The notes beneath the pieces were generated by a model. That model had not been told where the DNA came from and did no database searches. It saw only the letters and a program-made list of their open reading frames with translations. This document shows positions 1 through 7,537 of a stretch of DNA of 15,130 nucleotides, piece by piece (position 1 is the stretch's first letter; every line of letters starts with the position of its first letter). Source of the DNA: an uncultured Bacteroidota bacterium (GTDB lineage: Bacteria; Bacteroidota; Bacteroidia; Chitinophagales; Chitinophagaceae); the NCBI GenBank assembly GCA_903905685.1, contig CAIVHI010000373.1:1-15130 (forward strand), read 5' to 3'. The translations under genes and the position numbers were made by a program.

Positions 1-362
1 ATTCGGCGTCCCAAGGCATCATAAACATCAACCATGATGCCGCGGGGCGCATTCTTGAAATGAATGACTCCGGAGGTTGGATTGGGATATACGGAAATCG
101 GTGGGTTGGTGGCAAGTCGCAAGGTTGCAGATGGCAACTCCGGATACACCTGTTGAAAGCCTTGGGTCAGCATTACGGTATCGGTGTTTGCCGTTGCCGT
201 AACCGTTTCGCCAATGGTATAAGACAGCATGATTCCACCAGCCGAGGTCAGTCCCCCCGTTGCGGCAACCACCTTGGTACACAGCATCACCTGCCCCCTT
301 GCCATGCCACAAGCCAGCAGCCCGGCAATTCCGAAAAGGTGCAATGCCCATTTGCGCGCCAT
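1..362 (-). CDS. short T9SS cargo protein, 3' end cut by the window edge
   Basis: About 120 residues are visible. The ATG is at 362-360 and the reading frame is open to the window edge. Residues 1-24 form a signal peptide: MARK, then a hydrophobic stretch ending ACGMARGQ. A middle segment contains SYTIGETVTAT and LTQGFQQ, typical of a very common group of small secreted Bacteroidota proteins. Near residue 90 the T9SS type A sorting domain begins (ISVYPNPTSGVIHF, then VDVYDALGRR). Family knowledge: the sorting domain sends the protein through the type IX system across the outer membrane, where it is usually cleaved off. About 50 more residues are expected beyond the edge. The ATG overlaps the TGA of the upstream small reading frame (TGATG), suggesting translational coupling. 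The ligand or role of the protein is unknown. Confidence 0.8.
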   Translation of the reverse strand, partial: MARKWALHLFGIAGLLACGMARGQVMLCTKVVAATGGLTSAGGIMLSYTIGETVTATANTDTVMLTQGFQQVYPELPSATLRLATNPPISVYPNPTSGVIHFKNAPRGIMVDVYDALGRR

Positions 363-576
363 CAAGGTACGATGTTGAATTCGATGATGGACAGGAGGTA
401 GTTTATTTGGCCGGTTAACGAGGTGTTGCCTTGAATTGCAAATTGAACTACATTACTGTTTCGGGCCTTTGTAATTTCTACGGTATCTGTAAGGCGGCTT
501 ACCAATTTGGGTTTCCCCCAAATGAAAATAGAGTCTTGATGGTCTTTTGGCGCATAGCGGTGGTGTCAGGAAACAT
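362..576 (-). pseudogene. small coding remnant, probably frameshifted, upstream of the T9SS cargo gene
   Basis: Two frames together look like one short gene. From the ATG at 576-574 the frame reads MFPDTTAMRQK and then runs into a stop soon after. The frame shifted by -1 carries DSIFIWGKPKLVSRL, continues through TDTVEI and ends SIIEFNIVP with TGA at 364-362. This second frame is closed upstream by a stop at 568-566 and has no ATG. Its stop overlaps the next gene's ATG (TGATG), the kind of junction seen between real co-translated genes. A single-base difference around 545-556 would join the frames into about 71 residues. Alternatives are a TTG start at 505-503, a true pseudogene, or a sequencing error. 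I recognise no family. Confidence 0.4.
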
Positions 577-618
577 TTCCCGTTGGCTCCGGGCCACTTC
601 CGACTAATAACTATGAAA

Positions 619-649
619 AGTTATGCCCGCCAAAGCAGCGGGCATAACT
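619..649 (-). terminator. intrinsic terminator of lepA
   Basis: A perfect 12-bp stem (agttatgcccgc pairing with gcgggcataact) closes a 7-nt loop. It begins 30 nt after the lepA stop. On the minus strand the stem is followed directly by a run of four T. This is a good rho-independent terminator and separates lepA from the small genes to its left. Confidence 0.8.
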
Positions 650-679
650 GAAAATATTGGGTCGGACGGGGGCTACTTG

Positions 680-2473
680 CTAATCCAGCTTCAACACCGC
701 CAAGAATGCTTCTTGGGGCACGTCTACGCTGCCTATCTGCCTCATGCGCTTCTTGCCTTCCTTCTGTTTCTCCAAAAGCTTGCGCTTACGGCTGATGTCG
801 CCACCATAACATTTGGCGGTCACGTCTTTACGCATCGCCGATATCGTTTCTCGTGCCACAATCTTGGCACCTATGGCGGCCTGAATGGCGATTACGAATT
901 GTTGGCGCGGCAACAGTTCCTTGAGCTTGGTACACAGCTTGCGGCCGAAGTCTTGAGCGCGGCTGCGGTGAATCAACGCACTGAGGGCATCCACGGGGTC
1001 GCCATTCAGCAAGATGTCCATCTTGGCGATATCGCTCTCGCGGTAGTCCAGGGGATTATAATCGAATGAGGCGTAGCCGCGGGTGCACGACTTCAGTTTG
1101 TCGTAAAAGTCGAACACGATTTCGGTGAGCGGCATTTCGAATATGAGCTCTACCCGGGTGGGCGTGAGATAGTGCTGGTTGATGAGGATGCCGCGTTTGC
1201 CCAAACACAAACTCATGATGTTGCCTATATAGTCGGGCAGGGTGATGATTTGCGCGCGGATGAATGGCTCCTCAATGCGGTCCAAACTGCTGGGGTCGGG
1301 CATCTCGCTGGGGTTGTTCACGATGAGTGCCACATCCTTATCCCGAGTCTTGTAGGCTTTGAAGCTTACGTTGGGCACCGTGGTGATGACCGTTTGGTTG
1401 AACTCACGTTCCAAGCGTTCTTGGATGATCTCCATGTGCAACATGCCAAGGAAACCGCAACGGAAGCCAAAACCCAGTGCTTGAGACGTCTCGGGCTCGA
1501 AGGTGAGCGAGGCATCGTTGAGTTGCAGCTTCTCCATACAGTCACGAAGGTCTTCGAAGTCGTCGGTCTCCACCGGGAAAATACCAGCAAACACCATCGG
1601 TTTCACTTCTTGGAAACCACGTACCACGTCCGTAGTCGGGTTGGCGATAGTCGTAATGGTGTCGCCTACCTTCACGTCTTTGGCGTTCTTGATGCCCGTA
1701 ATGATGTAGCCCACGTCGCCGGCCTTTACTTCGGGTTTGGGGGAGAGGGTGAGCTTCATGATGCCCACTTCATCGGCAATGTAGTCGGCATCGGTATGGA
1801 TGAACTTGATTTTGTCGTTCTTGCGGAGTGTGCCGTTGAATACGCGGAAATAGGCGATGATACCCCGGAAGGAGTTGAACACGCTGTCGAATATCACGGC
1901 CTGTAATGGTGCATTGGGGTCGCCCTTGGGTGCAGGTATACGCGAGATGATGCCCTCCATGATGCTCTCAATCCCTATACCCGTCTTTCCACTTGCCAAG
2001 ATGATGTCCTCGGGCTTGCAGCCTATCAGGTCCACGATTTGGTCGGTTACTTCGGGAATCCTCGCACCATCCATGTCAATTTTATTGATGACGGGAATGA
2101 TTTCCAAATCATTGTCGAGTGCCAGGTAGAGATTGGAGATGGTTTGTGCCTGAATGCCTTGCGAGGCATCTACCAGCAACAGCGCACCTTCGCACGCCGC
2201 CAGGGCACGGGATACTTCGTACGAAAAATCGACGTGGCCGGGAGTATCGATGAGGTTGAGCACATAGTTGGTTCCCTTGTGGAGGTAGTCCATCTGGATG
2301 GCGTGACTCTTGATGGTGATGCCCTTTTCACGTTCCAAATCCATGTCGTCGAGCACTTGGGCCTGCATGTCGCGGGCCGAAACCGTATTGGTATATTCCA
2401 GCAATCTATCGGCCAATGTGCTTTTACCGTGGTCGATGTGGGCTATGATGCAGAAATTGCGTATGTTTTGCAT
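680..2473 (-). CDS. lepA: elongation factor 4 (LepA), ribosome-associated GTPase
   Basis: The protein has 597 residues, the usual LepA length. It is a translational GTPase that binds the ribosome; the family is linked to back-translocation or to 30S subunit biogenesis. G1 is AHIDHGKST (11-19), the switch II motif DTPGH is at 76-80, and NKID is at 130-133. EF-G-like domains follow. The LepA-specific C-terminal domain is clear (GAKIVARETI, YGGDISRKRKLLEKQKEGKK) and the protein ends AVLKLD. The ATG at 2473 is chosen because MQNIRNFCIIAHIDHGKST matches the family start. The in-frame TTG at 2491 is the last three bases of the promoter -7 box, so it cannot be a normal start. The gene appears to be monocistronic, with its own promoter and terminator. 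Confidence 0.97.
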   Translation of the reverse strand: MQNIRNFCIIAHIDHGKSTLADRLLEYTNTVSARDMQAQVLDDMDLEREKGITIKSHAIQMDYLHKGTNYVLNLIDTPGHVDFSYEVSRALAACEGALLLVDASQGIQAQTISNLYLALDNDLEIIPVINKIDMDGARIPEVTDQIVDLIGCKPEDIILASGKTGIGIESIMEGIISRIPAPKGDPNAPLQAVIFDSVFNSFRGIIAYFRVFNGTLRKNDKIKFIHTDADYIADEVGIMKLTLSPKPEVKAGDVGYIITGIKNAKDVKVGDTITTIANPTTDVVRGFQEVKPMVFAGIFPVETDDFEDLRDCMEKLQLNDASLTFEPETSQALGFGFRCGFLGMLHMEIIQERLEREFNQTVITTVPNVSFKAYKTRDKDVALIVNNPSEMPDPSSLDRIEEPFIRAQIITLPDYIGNIMSLCLGKRGILINQHYLTPTRVELIFEMPLTEIVFDFYDKLKSCTRGYASFDYNPLDYRESDIAKMDILLNGDPVDALSALIHRSRAQDFGRKLCTKLKELLPRQQFVIAIQAAIGAKIVARETISAMRKDVTAKCYGGDISRKRKLLEKQKEGKKRMRQIGSVDVPQEAFLAVLKLD

Positions 2474-2488
2474 ATGTTGAACTGGGTG

Positions 2489-2496
2489 CAAAGATA
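2489..2496 (-). promoter_or_regulatory. lepA promoter, -7 box
   Basis: On the minus strand this reads TATCTTTG, matching the Bacteroidota -7 consensus TAnnTTTG. It lies 15 nt before the lepA ATG. A TTTAC sequence about 17 nt further upstream could serve as a weak -33 element. The predicted transcript has a very short 5' leader. Confidence 0.6.
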
Positions 2497-2553
2497 TGTT
2501 TTAAATGGCTGTAAATGCCGGAGGCCAATGGGTGGCCTTAGTGGGAATGCAAG

Positions 2554-2598
2554 ACGGCTTTGGAGGCCGGCCATACACGTGCCTGCCTCCAAAGCCGT
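2554..2598 (-). terminator. hairpin after the GlsB/YeaQ-like gene, probable terminator
   Basis: A perfect 14-bp stem (acggctttggaggc with gcctccaaagccgt) closes a 17-nt loop. On the minus strand it begins 17 nt after the stop of the small membrane protein gene. No T-run follows, so termination efficiency is uncertain. A second small hairpin (aggcca/tggcct, 2522-2538) lies further downstream on the minus strand. Together they sit between this gene and the lepA promoter. Confidence 0.55.
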
Positions 2599-2615
2599 AA
2601 ATTGAAACCGCCGGA

Positions 2616-2963
2616 TTACGACTTGTAGTCGGCTCGGTCGCGGCCGCGAAGCCTAAAGATGATGCTGAAGATGATGACCAAGATAATGGAGCCTACCGTC
2701 GCATATATGATACGGTTCACCAACTCGTTGGACGTAAACGTGAGCATGCCGGCAAATAGCAGATTGCCCAGCCAGCTACCCACAATACCCAAGATAATGG
2801 TGACGATCATGCCGAAGCCTTTGCTGCCAACCAGAAACTCGGCAAGCAGGCCCGCCACGGCACCAATGAAGAGGAGGATGAGGAAGCTCTTCCAGTCGTG
2901 GGTGTAGTATTGAATTTCGGTTTGCAGCCGCTCTACAAAAGTTGCCAACATCAAAGTGTTCAT
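2616..2963 (-). CDS. GlsB/YeaQ/YmgE family (transglycosylase-associated) membrane protein
   Basis: This is a 115-residue inner membrane protein with an N-terminal amphipathic part and three hydrophobic, glycine-rich helices: LILLFIGAVAGLLAEFLVG, MIVTIILGIVGSWLGNLLFAG and a last helix ending IIFRL. A basic tail (RGRDRADYKS) follows. The glycine pattern and the GSKGFG loop match the transglycosylase-associated family (Pfam PF04226). Members are often induced by stress but have no proven biochemical activity. The start at ATG 2963 is preferred; a TTG at 3014 lies inside a promoter box. The N-terminus of about 30 residues before the first helix is somewhat longer than in many members. The gene is flanked by its own promoter and a hairpin. 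Confidence 0.8.
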   Translation of the reverse strand: MNTLMLATFVERLQTEIQYYTHDWKSFLILLFIGAVAGLLAEFLVGSKGFGMIVTIILGIVGSWLGNLLFAGMLTFTSNELVNRIIYATVGSIILVIIFSIIFRLRGRDRADYKS

Positions 2964-3001
2964 GATACTAGTATTTTTAATTTGAATGTGAATGTTTGAT
3001 A

Positions 3002-3019
3002 CAAACTTAGGCAAAAATA
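3002..3019 (-). promoter_or_regulatory. promoter of the GlsB/YeaQ-like gene, two candidate -7 boxes
   Basis: Two minus-strand matches to TAnnTTTG lie side by side: TATTTTTG (3019-3012) and TAAGTTTG (3009-3002). The second is about 38 nt upstream of the ATG at 2963, leaving a short AT-rich leader. No clear -33 element is visible. Confidence 0.45.
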
Positions 3020-3078
3020 TCCATTGCCCGCCACTACCTTTCGTTCGTTTTTTAAACTTAACGGAAATCGCTACCGCA

Positions 3079-5283
3079 CTATCTCTTTACTTCCAACCTA
3101 AACACCGTTTTCCCGCCATCCATTTGCACGTCTACAAAGTAGATGCCGGATGCAAACGACGAGACATCGAGGGTTCGGGGGCCAACCATCACTGGAATTT
3201 GGGTGCGGCCGGTAACGTCATGAACGGCAACCTGAATATCGCCCGCCCCGCCCGTGATGAACACGTGGGACGATGCCGGATTGGGGATCAAGTTGACTGC
3301 CGGAGCTGACGGACTAACAGGAACCGCAACTGTTTTTACGAAAATCACTTTATTGCCCATACCCGTAGGTGCAGAGGAACACAAGGTATTGTTCGTCACA
3401 TCACATTCAATCAGGTCGCCATTGGCTACCGACGACGTGGTATATACGGGTAGGGAAGTTTCGAAAATGAAGTTCTTTTTCCAAATATAGGTGGGTGTTG
3501 GCCCACCGTTGGTGACAGTGGCATTGAAGGTGACCGTTGTGCCGGCCATTACGGTGTCGCTCGGGAAGGCATGAATCACCACCACAGGCGTGGCCGATGG
3601 GTAGATAAGCGGTATCACCTTGTTGCTCACCACCGTATCGGGTAGGCCGCAGGTTGCAATGCCCCACATGATGCAGGTTACGGTATCGGGAAAGCCCAAG
3701 CTGGTGGTAACCAGCGTGTTGGAAGGGCCGCTTTGAACGGAGAAACCGTTTACACGGAAATCATAATTGACTGAAGTGCCGGCATTGGTGGCCATGGCAT
3801 TGAGCACATAGGTTGTACCTGCACAGGCCCAAGAAGTTCCGCTCAACAATTCCACATCTTTTATCAAGCCCACATCGGCAATAGAGAGCGTGTCAGGCGT
3901 GCTCGTTATTGGAAACGCGGCGAGGCCGTAGCCTTTGAAAATTTTATGGGGCACATTGTAGATGGTGAGTGCATTGGTATTGCTGAAATAGCTGTAGGCC
4001 GAGTCTGTGCCGCACCCAAAGCCGGAACTATGTGCCGCAGTATCCAGCAGCATCACATAAAGTCTGGCCGCGTTCACAGTTGTGGCAACCAAGGTGTCCG
4101 AAATCGTACCTGCGCAAACGTATTGTCCTGTAGGCAGTTGGGCTGCGAAAGTGCAAATGTTGAAGTTTTTCTCCATTTCATAGGTCTTAGCCCATTGCAA
4201 ATTGCCTCCCGAATCGAATTTGGTGAGCAGTTGCCGCCCAACGGGCGTAAGGAAATTGGAATTATATTGGGGTTCATCAGTGATTCCGGAAATCAGGAAT
4301 CCGCCGTCGTTGGTGGCAGTCATCCTCGCATAGCCGGGAAATGTGGTGTAGGAGGCGGTGTCGTCATACATCTTGAGCCAAATCGGGCTACCTGAGCGGG
4401 TTATCTTCAGCAACCCCAACCCATTGCCGGTTATGCCAATCACGATATTGGAGTCGGCCGTAAGTATGGCATCGTTGCCGAAAACGGAATATCCGGCCAC
4501 CGCAAATGTGGTCGGGTGGAAGTCGGACCTTACCCATTGAACATTTCCTGATGTATCTGTCTTCACCAATAGTAGGTGCTCTTCAAATTCGCTGTATCGC
4601 ACAAATCCCTCAAATAGGTAGCCATCGCCAATATTGACGACGTCCGAAAACTGATAGTCATTGCCGCTGAAGGTGCTGTCGATGTTGATAGCTTTGGAAA
4701 ACAAGGTGTCGCCGGCAAGATTCATTTTCGTTAGCACGGCACCTATGGAGTCTGACGATGTAGCCCAAATCAGGAACTCGGTAGGTGTAACCATTTTTAT
4801 GGCCGGGTGGGTATACGCAGCATACGGTACGGGCTCCACATAGTATTTGGACCATAAGGCGTTCCCCAACGAATCTGTGGCAAAAACCAGAAACTTGGTG
4901 GTGTCCACGGAGGTGCCTGCCGGACTCACCACCGCGGTGGCTACGAGGTTGCCGTTGCCCATTTCCTCTACCACGATATTTGACAGCAGCGACCCCGCGG
5001 ATGCATAAGTGCGCGCCCAAAGGGTGTCGCCGGTAAGGGGGTCCACTTTCATGAAAATCAGGTTTTGATTGCCGTAGGTGGCGCTCAACGAGCCGGCCAC
5101 AAGCATCTTTCCACTGGCAAGCATCTTCACATATTTGGCTTGCATGCCCAATCCTGCGGCTTTGTAGCTTTTGGAATAGGTCTGGGCCGAAGCACTGCCT
5201 ACGAATGAAAACACTGCGGCCAGCAACAACACTATAGAGAAGGCGAAACGTACAATTGATGTTATTTTCATTGGGTAAGACAT
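3079..5283 (-). CDS. secreted multidomain protein with T9SS type A sorting domain
   Basis: The protein has 734 residues. A signal peptide covers about residues 1-33 (SIVRFAFSIVLLLAAVF, then SASAQT). Residues of about 35-420 contain repeated units with the pattern aspartate/lysine, short loop, GN or GD, then W (GDTLWARTY, GNALWSKYY, GNVQWVRS, GSPIWLKMY, GNLQWAKTY). These suggest a beta-propeller-like or delta-60-type fold. Residues of about 560-651 look like an Ig-like domain (TVTFNATVTNGG, then YIWKKN). Residues 662-734 form the sorting domain (AVNLIPNPASS, HDVTGR, SGIYFVDVQ, RLEVKR). It should be exported by the type IX system to the cell surface or medium; no enzymatic motif is seen. ATG 5283 is used, but ATG 5271 (MKITSIVRF) is an equally good start. 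A near-match -7 box (TACGTTTT) lies at 5320-5313. Confidence 0.85.
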   Translation of the reverse strand: MSYPMKITSIVRFAFSIVLLLAAVFSFVGSASAQTYSKSYKAAGLGMQAKYVKMLASGKMLVAGSLSATYGNQNLIFMKVDPLTGDTLWARTYASAGSLLSNIVVEEMGNGNLVATAVVSPAGTSVDTTKFLVFATDSLGNALWSKYYVEPVPYAAYTHPAIKMVTPTEFLIWATSSDSIGAVLTKMNLAGDTLFSKAINIDSTFSGNDYQFSDVVNIGDGYLFEGFVRYSEFEEHLLLVKTDTSGNVQWVRSDFHPTTFAVAGYSVFGNDAILTADSNIVIGITGNGLGLLKITRSGSPIWLKMYDDTASYTTFPGYARMTATNDGGFLISGITDEPQYNSNFLTPVGRQLLTKFDSGGNLQWAKTYEMEKNFNICTFAAQLPTGQYVCAGTISDTLVATTVNAARLYVMLLDTAAHSSGFGCGTDSAYSYFSNTNALTIYNVPHKIFKGYGLAAFPITSTPDTLSIADVGLIKDVELLSGTSWACAGTTYVLNAMATNAGTSVNYDFRVNGFSVQSGPSNTLVTTSLGFPDTVTCIMWGIATCGLPDTVVSNKVIPLIYPSATPVVVIHAFPSDTVMAGTTVTFNATVTNGGPTPTYIWKKNFIFETSLPVYTTSSVANGDLIECDVTNNTLCSSAPTGMGNKVIFVKTVAVPVSPSAPAVNLIPNPASSHVFITGGAGDIQVAVHDVTGRTQIPVMVGPRTLDVSSFASGIYFVDVQMDGGKTVFRLEVKR

Positions 5284-5520
5284 TTTGTCGCGATAATAAT
5301 GAATTAAACGTTAAAACGTAGTTTACGAATGGTTATCGCTGCGCAAGCGTTTTGCAAAGGCTTGGAGGTGGCAAAACGGGCGGTTGCTGCTGCCCCGCTT
5401 GTAGGTGCAAATAGGCATTTCAAGCTGGAAGCACGGCCATGAAAATGCTCGTTGAAATGTGGTTGCCCGCTTAATGCCATTATTAACACCTTGCCTTCTG
5501 CAATCTTTATACCAAATTAC
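5284..5520. other. divergent intergenic region with two small inverted repeats
   Basis: No gene is supported in this stretch between the T9SS protein gene and panD. Two imperfectly spaced inverted repeats are visible. cgttttgc at 5348-5355 pairs with gcaaaacg at 5371-5378. catttcaa at 5416-5423 pairs with ttgaaatg at 5452-5459. They could be operator or RNA structure elements for either flanking gene, or chance. Confidence 0.3.
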
Positions 5521-5528
5521 TACCTTTG
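5521..5528 (+). promoter_or_regulatory. panD promoter, -7 box
   Basis: TACCTTTG is an exact match to the Bacteroidota -7 consensus. Only seven bases separate it from the panD ATG, so transcription should begin at or next to the start codon. No convincing -33 element is visible. Confidence 0.6.
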
Positions 5529-5535
5529 CAAGAGT

Positions 5536-5880
5536 ATGCAGATAGAAGTCCTTAAATCAAAAATCCATAGGGTAACCATCACTGAAGCCAACCTGCACTA
5601 CATTGGCAGTATTACGATTGATGAAAACCTCATGGACGCGGCTGGGATTATTGAACACGAAAAAGTTCAGGTACTGAATATCGAGAATGGCGAACGCTTG
5701 GAGACTTATGTCATCAAGGGCACGCGCGGCTCGGGCATGATATGCATGAACGGCCCTGCAGCCCGTAAGATGACTGTGGGCGACACGGTAATCATCATCT
5801 CTTACGCAAGCATGGATTTTGAGAAGGCCAAGACCTTCAAACCCACCCTCATTTTTCCTGGAGAAGGAAACACGCTGTAA
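5536..5880 (+). CDS. panD: aspartate 1-decarboxylase precursor
   Basis: The protein has 114 residues. It converts L-aspartate to beta-alanine for pantothenate and coenzyme A synthesis in the cytoplasm. The proenzyme cleaves itself at Gly24-Ser25, and Ser25 becomes the pyruvoyl cofactor; the site is seen here as HYIGSITID. The N-terminal MQIEVLKSKIHRVTITEANL and the motif LNIENGERLETYVI are typical. The conserved GAAAR-type segment appears as NGPAARKMTVGD. The length is close to the usual 115-126. An upstream extension of the frame to 5452 is rejected because the promoter box would lie inside it. It is the first gene of a probable set with the downstream membrane protein (18-nt gap) and rfaE2. 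No PanM-like partner is seen. Confidence 0.95.
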   Translation: MQIEVLKSKIHRVTITEANLHYIGSITIDENLMDAAGIIEHEKVQVLNIENGERLETYVIKGTRGSGMICMNGPAARKMTVGDTVIIISYASMDFEKAKTFKPTLIFPGEGNTL

Positions 5881-5898
5881 CCACCCTATGTACCGCTT

Positions 5899-6924
5899 AT
5901 GAAAAAAGTCCTGGCCAATGCATTGCAGTATGCACTGTTTTTCGGACTTGGTATATACATCATTTATCACATGCTCCATGAGTTGTCGCCCAAAGACGAG
6001 GCCGACTTACTCCATGCGGTATCCAATGTAAACGTACTCTATCTCATACCCATTTTCGTAATAGGGTTCCTATCCCACTTTTTCAGGGCATTGCGGTGGC
6101 GGCTGCTGTTGCGCACCATCGATGTGAATCCCACCATCATCAATACTTCCTTTGCAGTATTCATCGGCTACTTCGTCAATTTGGGATTGCCAAGGGCGGG
6201 AGAGGTGGCTAAGTGCACCATTTTGGCCAAGTATGAAAAGGTGCCACCCCATAAAATGGTGGGTACCATTTTGGCAGAGCGTGCTTGGGATATCGTGTGC
6301 CTCATCCTTATCTGGTTCTTGGCCATTGCCTTGCAGGCCTCCGTTATCAGCAACTACGTGTTGGATTTCGCCCACCGCTTCGAGCACTACGTGAAATTGC
6401 ATGAAAAGTTTTTTCTGGCTGCCATTGCCGTAGTGTGCATCCTGATTGTGGTTTTGATTATGGTGTATCGCAGGCACCGCGAAAACAAGATTGGCACCTT
6501 CATCAAGGAAATGAGCCACGGCGTGTTCTCCATCCTCCGCATGAAGGACAGGTGGGCATTCCTGATGTATACCGTGCTGATTTGGGCCATGTATACCCTT
6601 CAGATTTACGTGGGCTTTCTCGGCCTGCCTGCATTGGCAGAGTATCACCTCACCATTTATGCTGCATTGGTTGTATTGGTTTATGGCAGCATAGGTATGA
6701 TAGTGACGCCGGGAGGCATTGGCATGTATACCCTGCTGGTTGCCGAGATTTTGTCGGCCTACTCGGTAAAAGACATTCCGGCACAGGCCTTTGGCTGGAT
6801 AGCTTGGGCGGCACAGTCTGTCATCATCGTCATATTGGGTATCCTTTCCTTGAGTTTCATCCACCTCTACAACCGCAAACTGAATGGAAAAGCTGAATTG
6901 GATTCAAAGCAAAATATACAGTAA
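5899..6924 (+). CDS. flippase-like integral membrane protein (LPG synthase TM family)
   Basis: This is a 341-residue polytopic membrane protein with about eight hydrophobic helices, roughly at 9-26, 47-64, 84-97, 122-146, 171-190, 219-241, 252-270 and 298-322. Family landmarks of the lysylphosphatidylglycerol synthase transmembrane family (Pfam PF03706, formerly UPF0104) are present: RALRWRLLL near 63-71, NLGLPRAGEVA (94-104), LAERAWD (125-131) and TPGGIG (270-275) followed by E283. There is no C-terminal aminoacyl-transfer domain, so it is not a full MprF enzyme. Family members are thought to move or bind lipid substrates. The substrate here is unknown; the neighbouring rfaE2 makes an envelope role plausible. 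Its 3' end overlaps rfaE2 by 41 nt. Confidence 0.85.
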   Translation: MKKVLANALQYALFFGLGIYIIYHMLHELSPKDEADLLHAVSNVNVLYLIPIFVIGFLSHFFRALRWRLLLRTIDVNPTIINTSFAVFIGYFVNLGLPRAGEVAKCTILAKYEKVPPHKMVGTILAERAWDIVCLILIWFLAIALQASVISNYVLDFAHRFEHYVKLHEKFFLAAIAVVCILIVVLIMVYRRHRENKIGTFIKEMSHGVFSILRMKDRWAFLMYTVLIWAMYTLQIYVGFLGLPALAEYHLTIYAALVVLVYGSIGMIVTPGGIGMYTLLVAEILSAYSVKDIPAQAFGWIAWAAQSVIIVILGILSLSFIHLYNRKLNGKAELDSKQNIQ

Positions 6925-7375
6925 GGCCGACTTGGCGCGGGAGTGCAACGTGTGGCGCATGATGCAGAAGCGCATCGTTTTCACCAACGGCTGTTTCGAC
7001 ATCCTGCACCGTGGCCATCTCGATTTGCTGGCGAAGGCCGCCGACTTGGGGGACATCCTGATTTTGGGTCTCAATACCGATGCATCCGTGCGCCGGTTGA
7101 AAGGCGAGGAGCGACCGGTGAACTGCGAAGCAGACCGCGCATTTCAAACCGCATCTTTACTTTGCGTGGATGCCGTTTGCCTTTTCGACGAAGATACCCC
7201 GTTGGAACTTATACATGCGGTAAAGCCCGATGTGCTGGTGAAAGGCGGCGATTACACCCCCGATACGGTTGTTGGGGCCGATTTTGTTAAGGCCTGTGGC
7301 GGGAAATTGGAAATCATACCTTTGGTACACGGTTACTCCACCACCTCGCTGCTAGCAAAAATTAAGAAATTGTAA
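6884..7375 (+). CDS. rfaE2: D-glycero-beta-D-manno-heptose 1-phosphate adenylyltransferase
   Basis: The protein has 163 residues. It transfers AMP from ATP to heptose 1-phosphate, giving ADP-heptose for the lipopolysaccharide inner core. It corresponds to the C-terminal half of the bifunctional E. coli HldE. The nucleotidyltransferase signature is clear: TNGCFD (34-39) and HRGH (42-45, the HxGH ATP site). LKGEERPVN and the family tail GYSTTSLLAKI also fit. The ATG at 6884 is chosen because the N-terminal IQSKIYSK segment is conserved in Bacteroidota members; it places the first 41 nt inside the preceding gene. The kinase partner (rfaE1) and gmhA/gmhB are not in the window. No hairpin follows before the ppk1 promoter. 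Confidence 0.95.
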   Translation: MEKLNWIQSKIYSKADLARECNVWRMMQKRIVFTNGCFDILHRGHLDLLAKAADLGDILILGLNTDASVRRLKGEERPVNCEADRAFQTASLLCVDAVCLFDEDTPLELIHAVKPDVLVKGGDYTPDTVVGADFVKACGGKLEIIPLVHGYSTTSLLAKIKKL

Positions 7376-7416
7376 CTTTATTGTTGCCTTTCCATTACCA
7401 ATCGGGCTAAATGCTG

Positions 7417-7444
7417 TTGCACTTGACGGCTTGAATTAAGTTTG
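7417..7444 (+). promoter_or_regulatory. ppk1-ppx promoter
   Basis: TTG at 7417-7419 and TAAGTTTG at 7437-7444 match the Bacteroidota -33 and -7 elements with 17 nt between them. This is the best two-part promoter in the window. It lies in the gap between rfaE2 and ppk1 and predicts a 5' leader of about 85-90 nt before the ATG at 7538. Confidence 0.6.
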
Positions 7445-7537
7445 AACGTGCATCGGCAACCGGAAATGTGGGGCAGAAGGGTGGTGCCGGGCATGGCTGG
7501 TAAAACAAGTATCAACAAAAACAACTCCGATCGAATT

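Noticed and set aside
623..2605. Several long plus-strand reading frames opposite lepA (up to 244 residues)
   Set aside because: They are antisense shadows of a clear lepA gene. Their translations have no recognisable domains and there are no matching promoters.
5452..5535. A 28-residue N-terminal extension of PanD
   Set aside because: The extension would include the -7 promoter box. PanD proteins begin at the methionine used here, which places the cleavage site at the usual Gly24-Ser25.
6070..6864. A 264-residue minus-strand reading frame opposite the flippase-like gene
   Set aside because: Histidine- and glutamine-rich composition of the kind produced by the reverse complement of a membrane protein gene; no motif seen.
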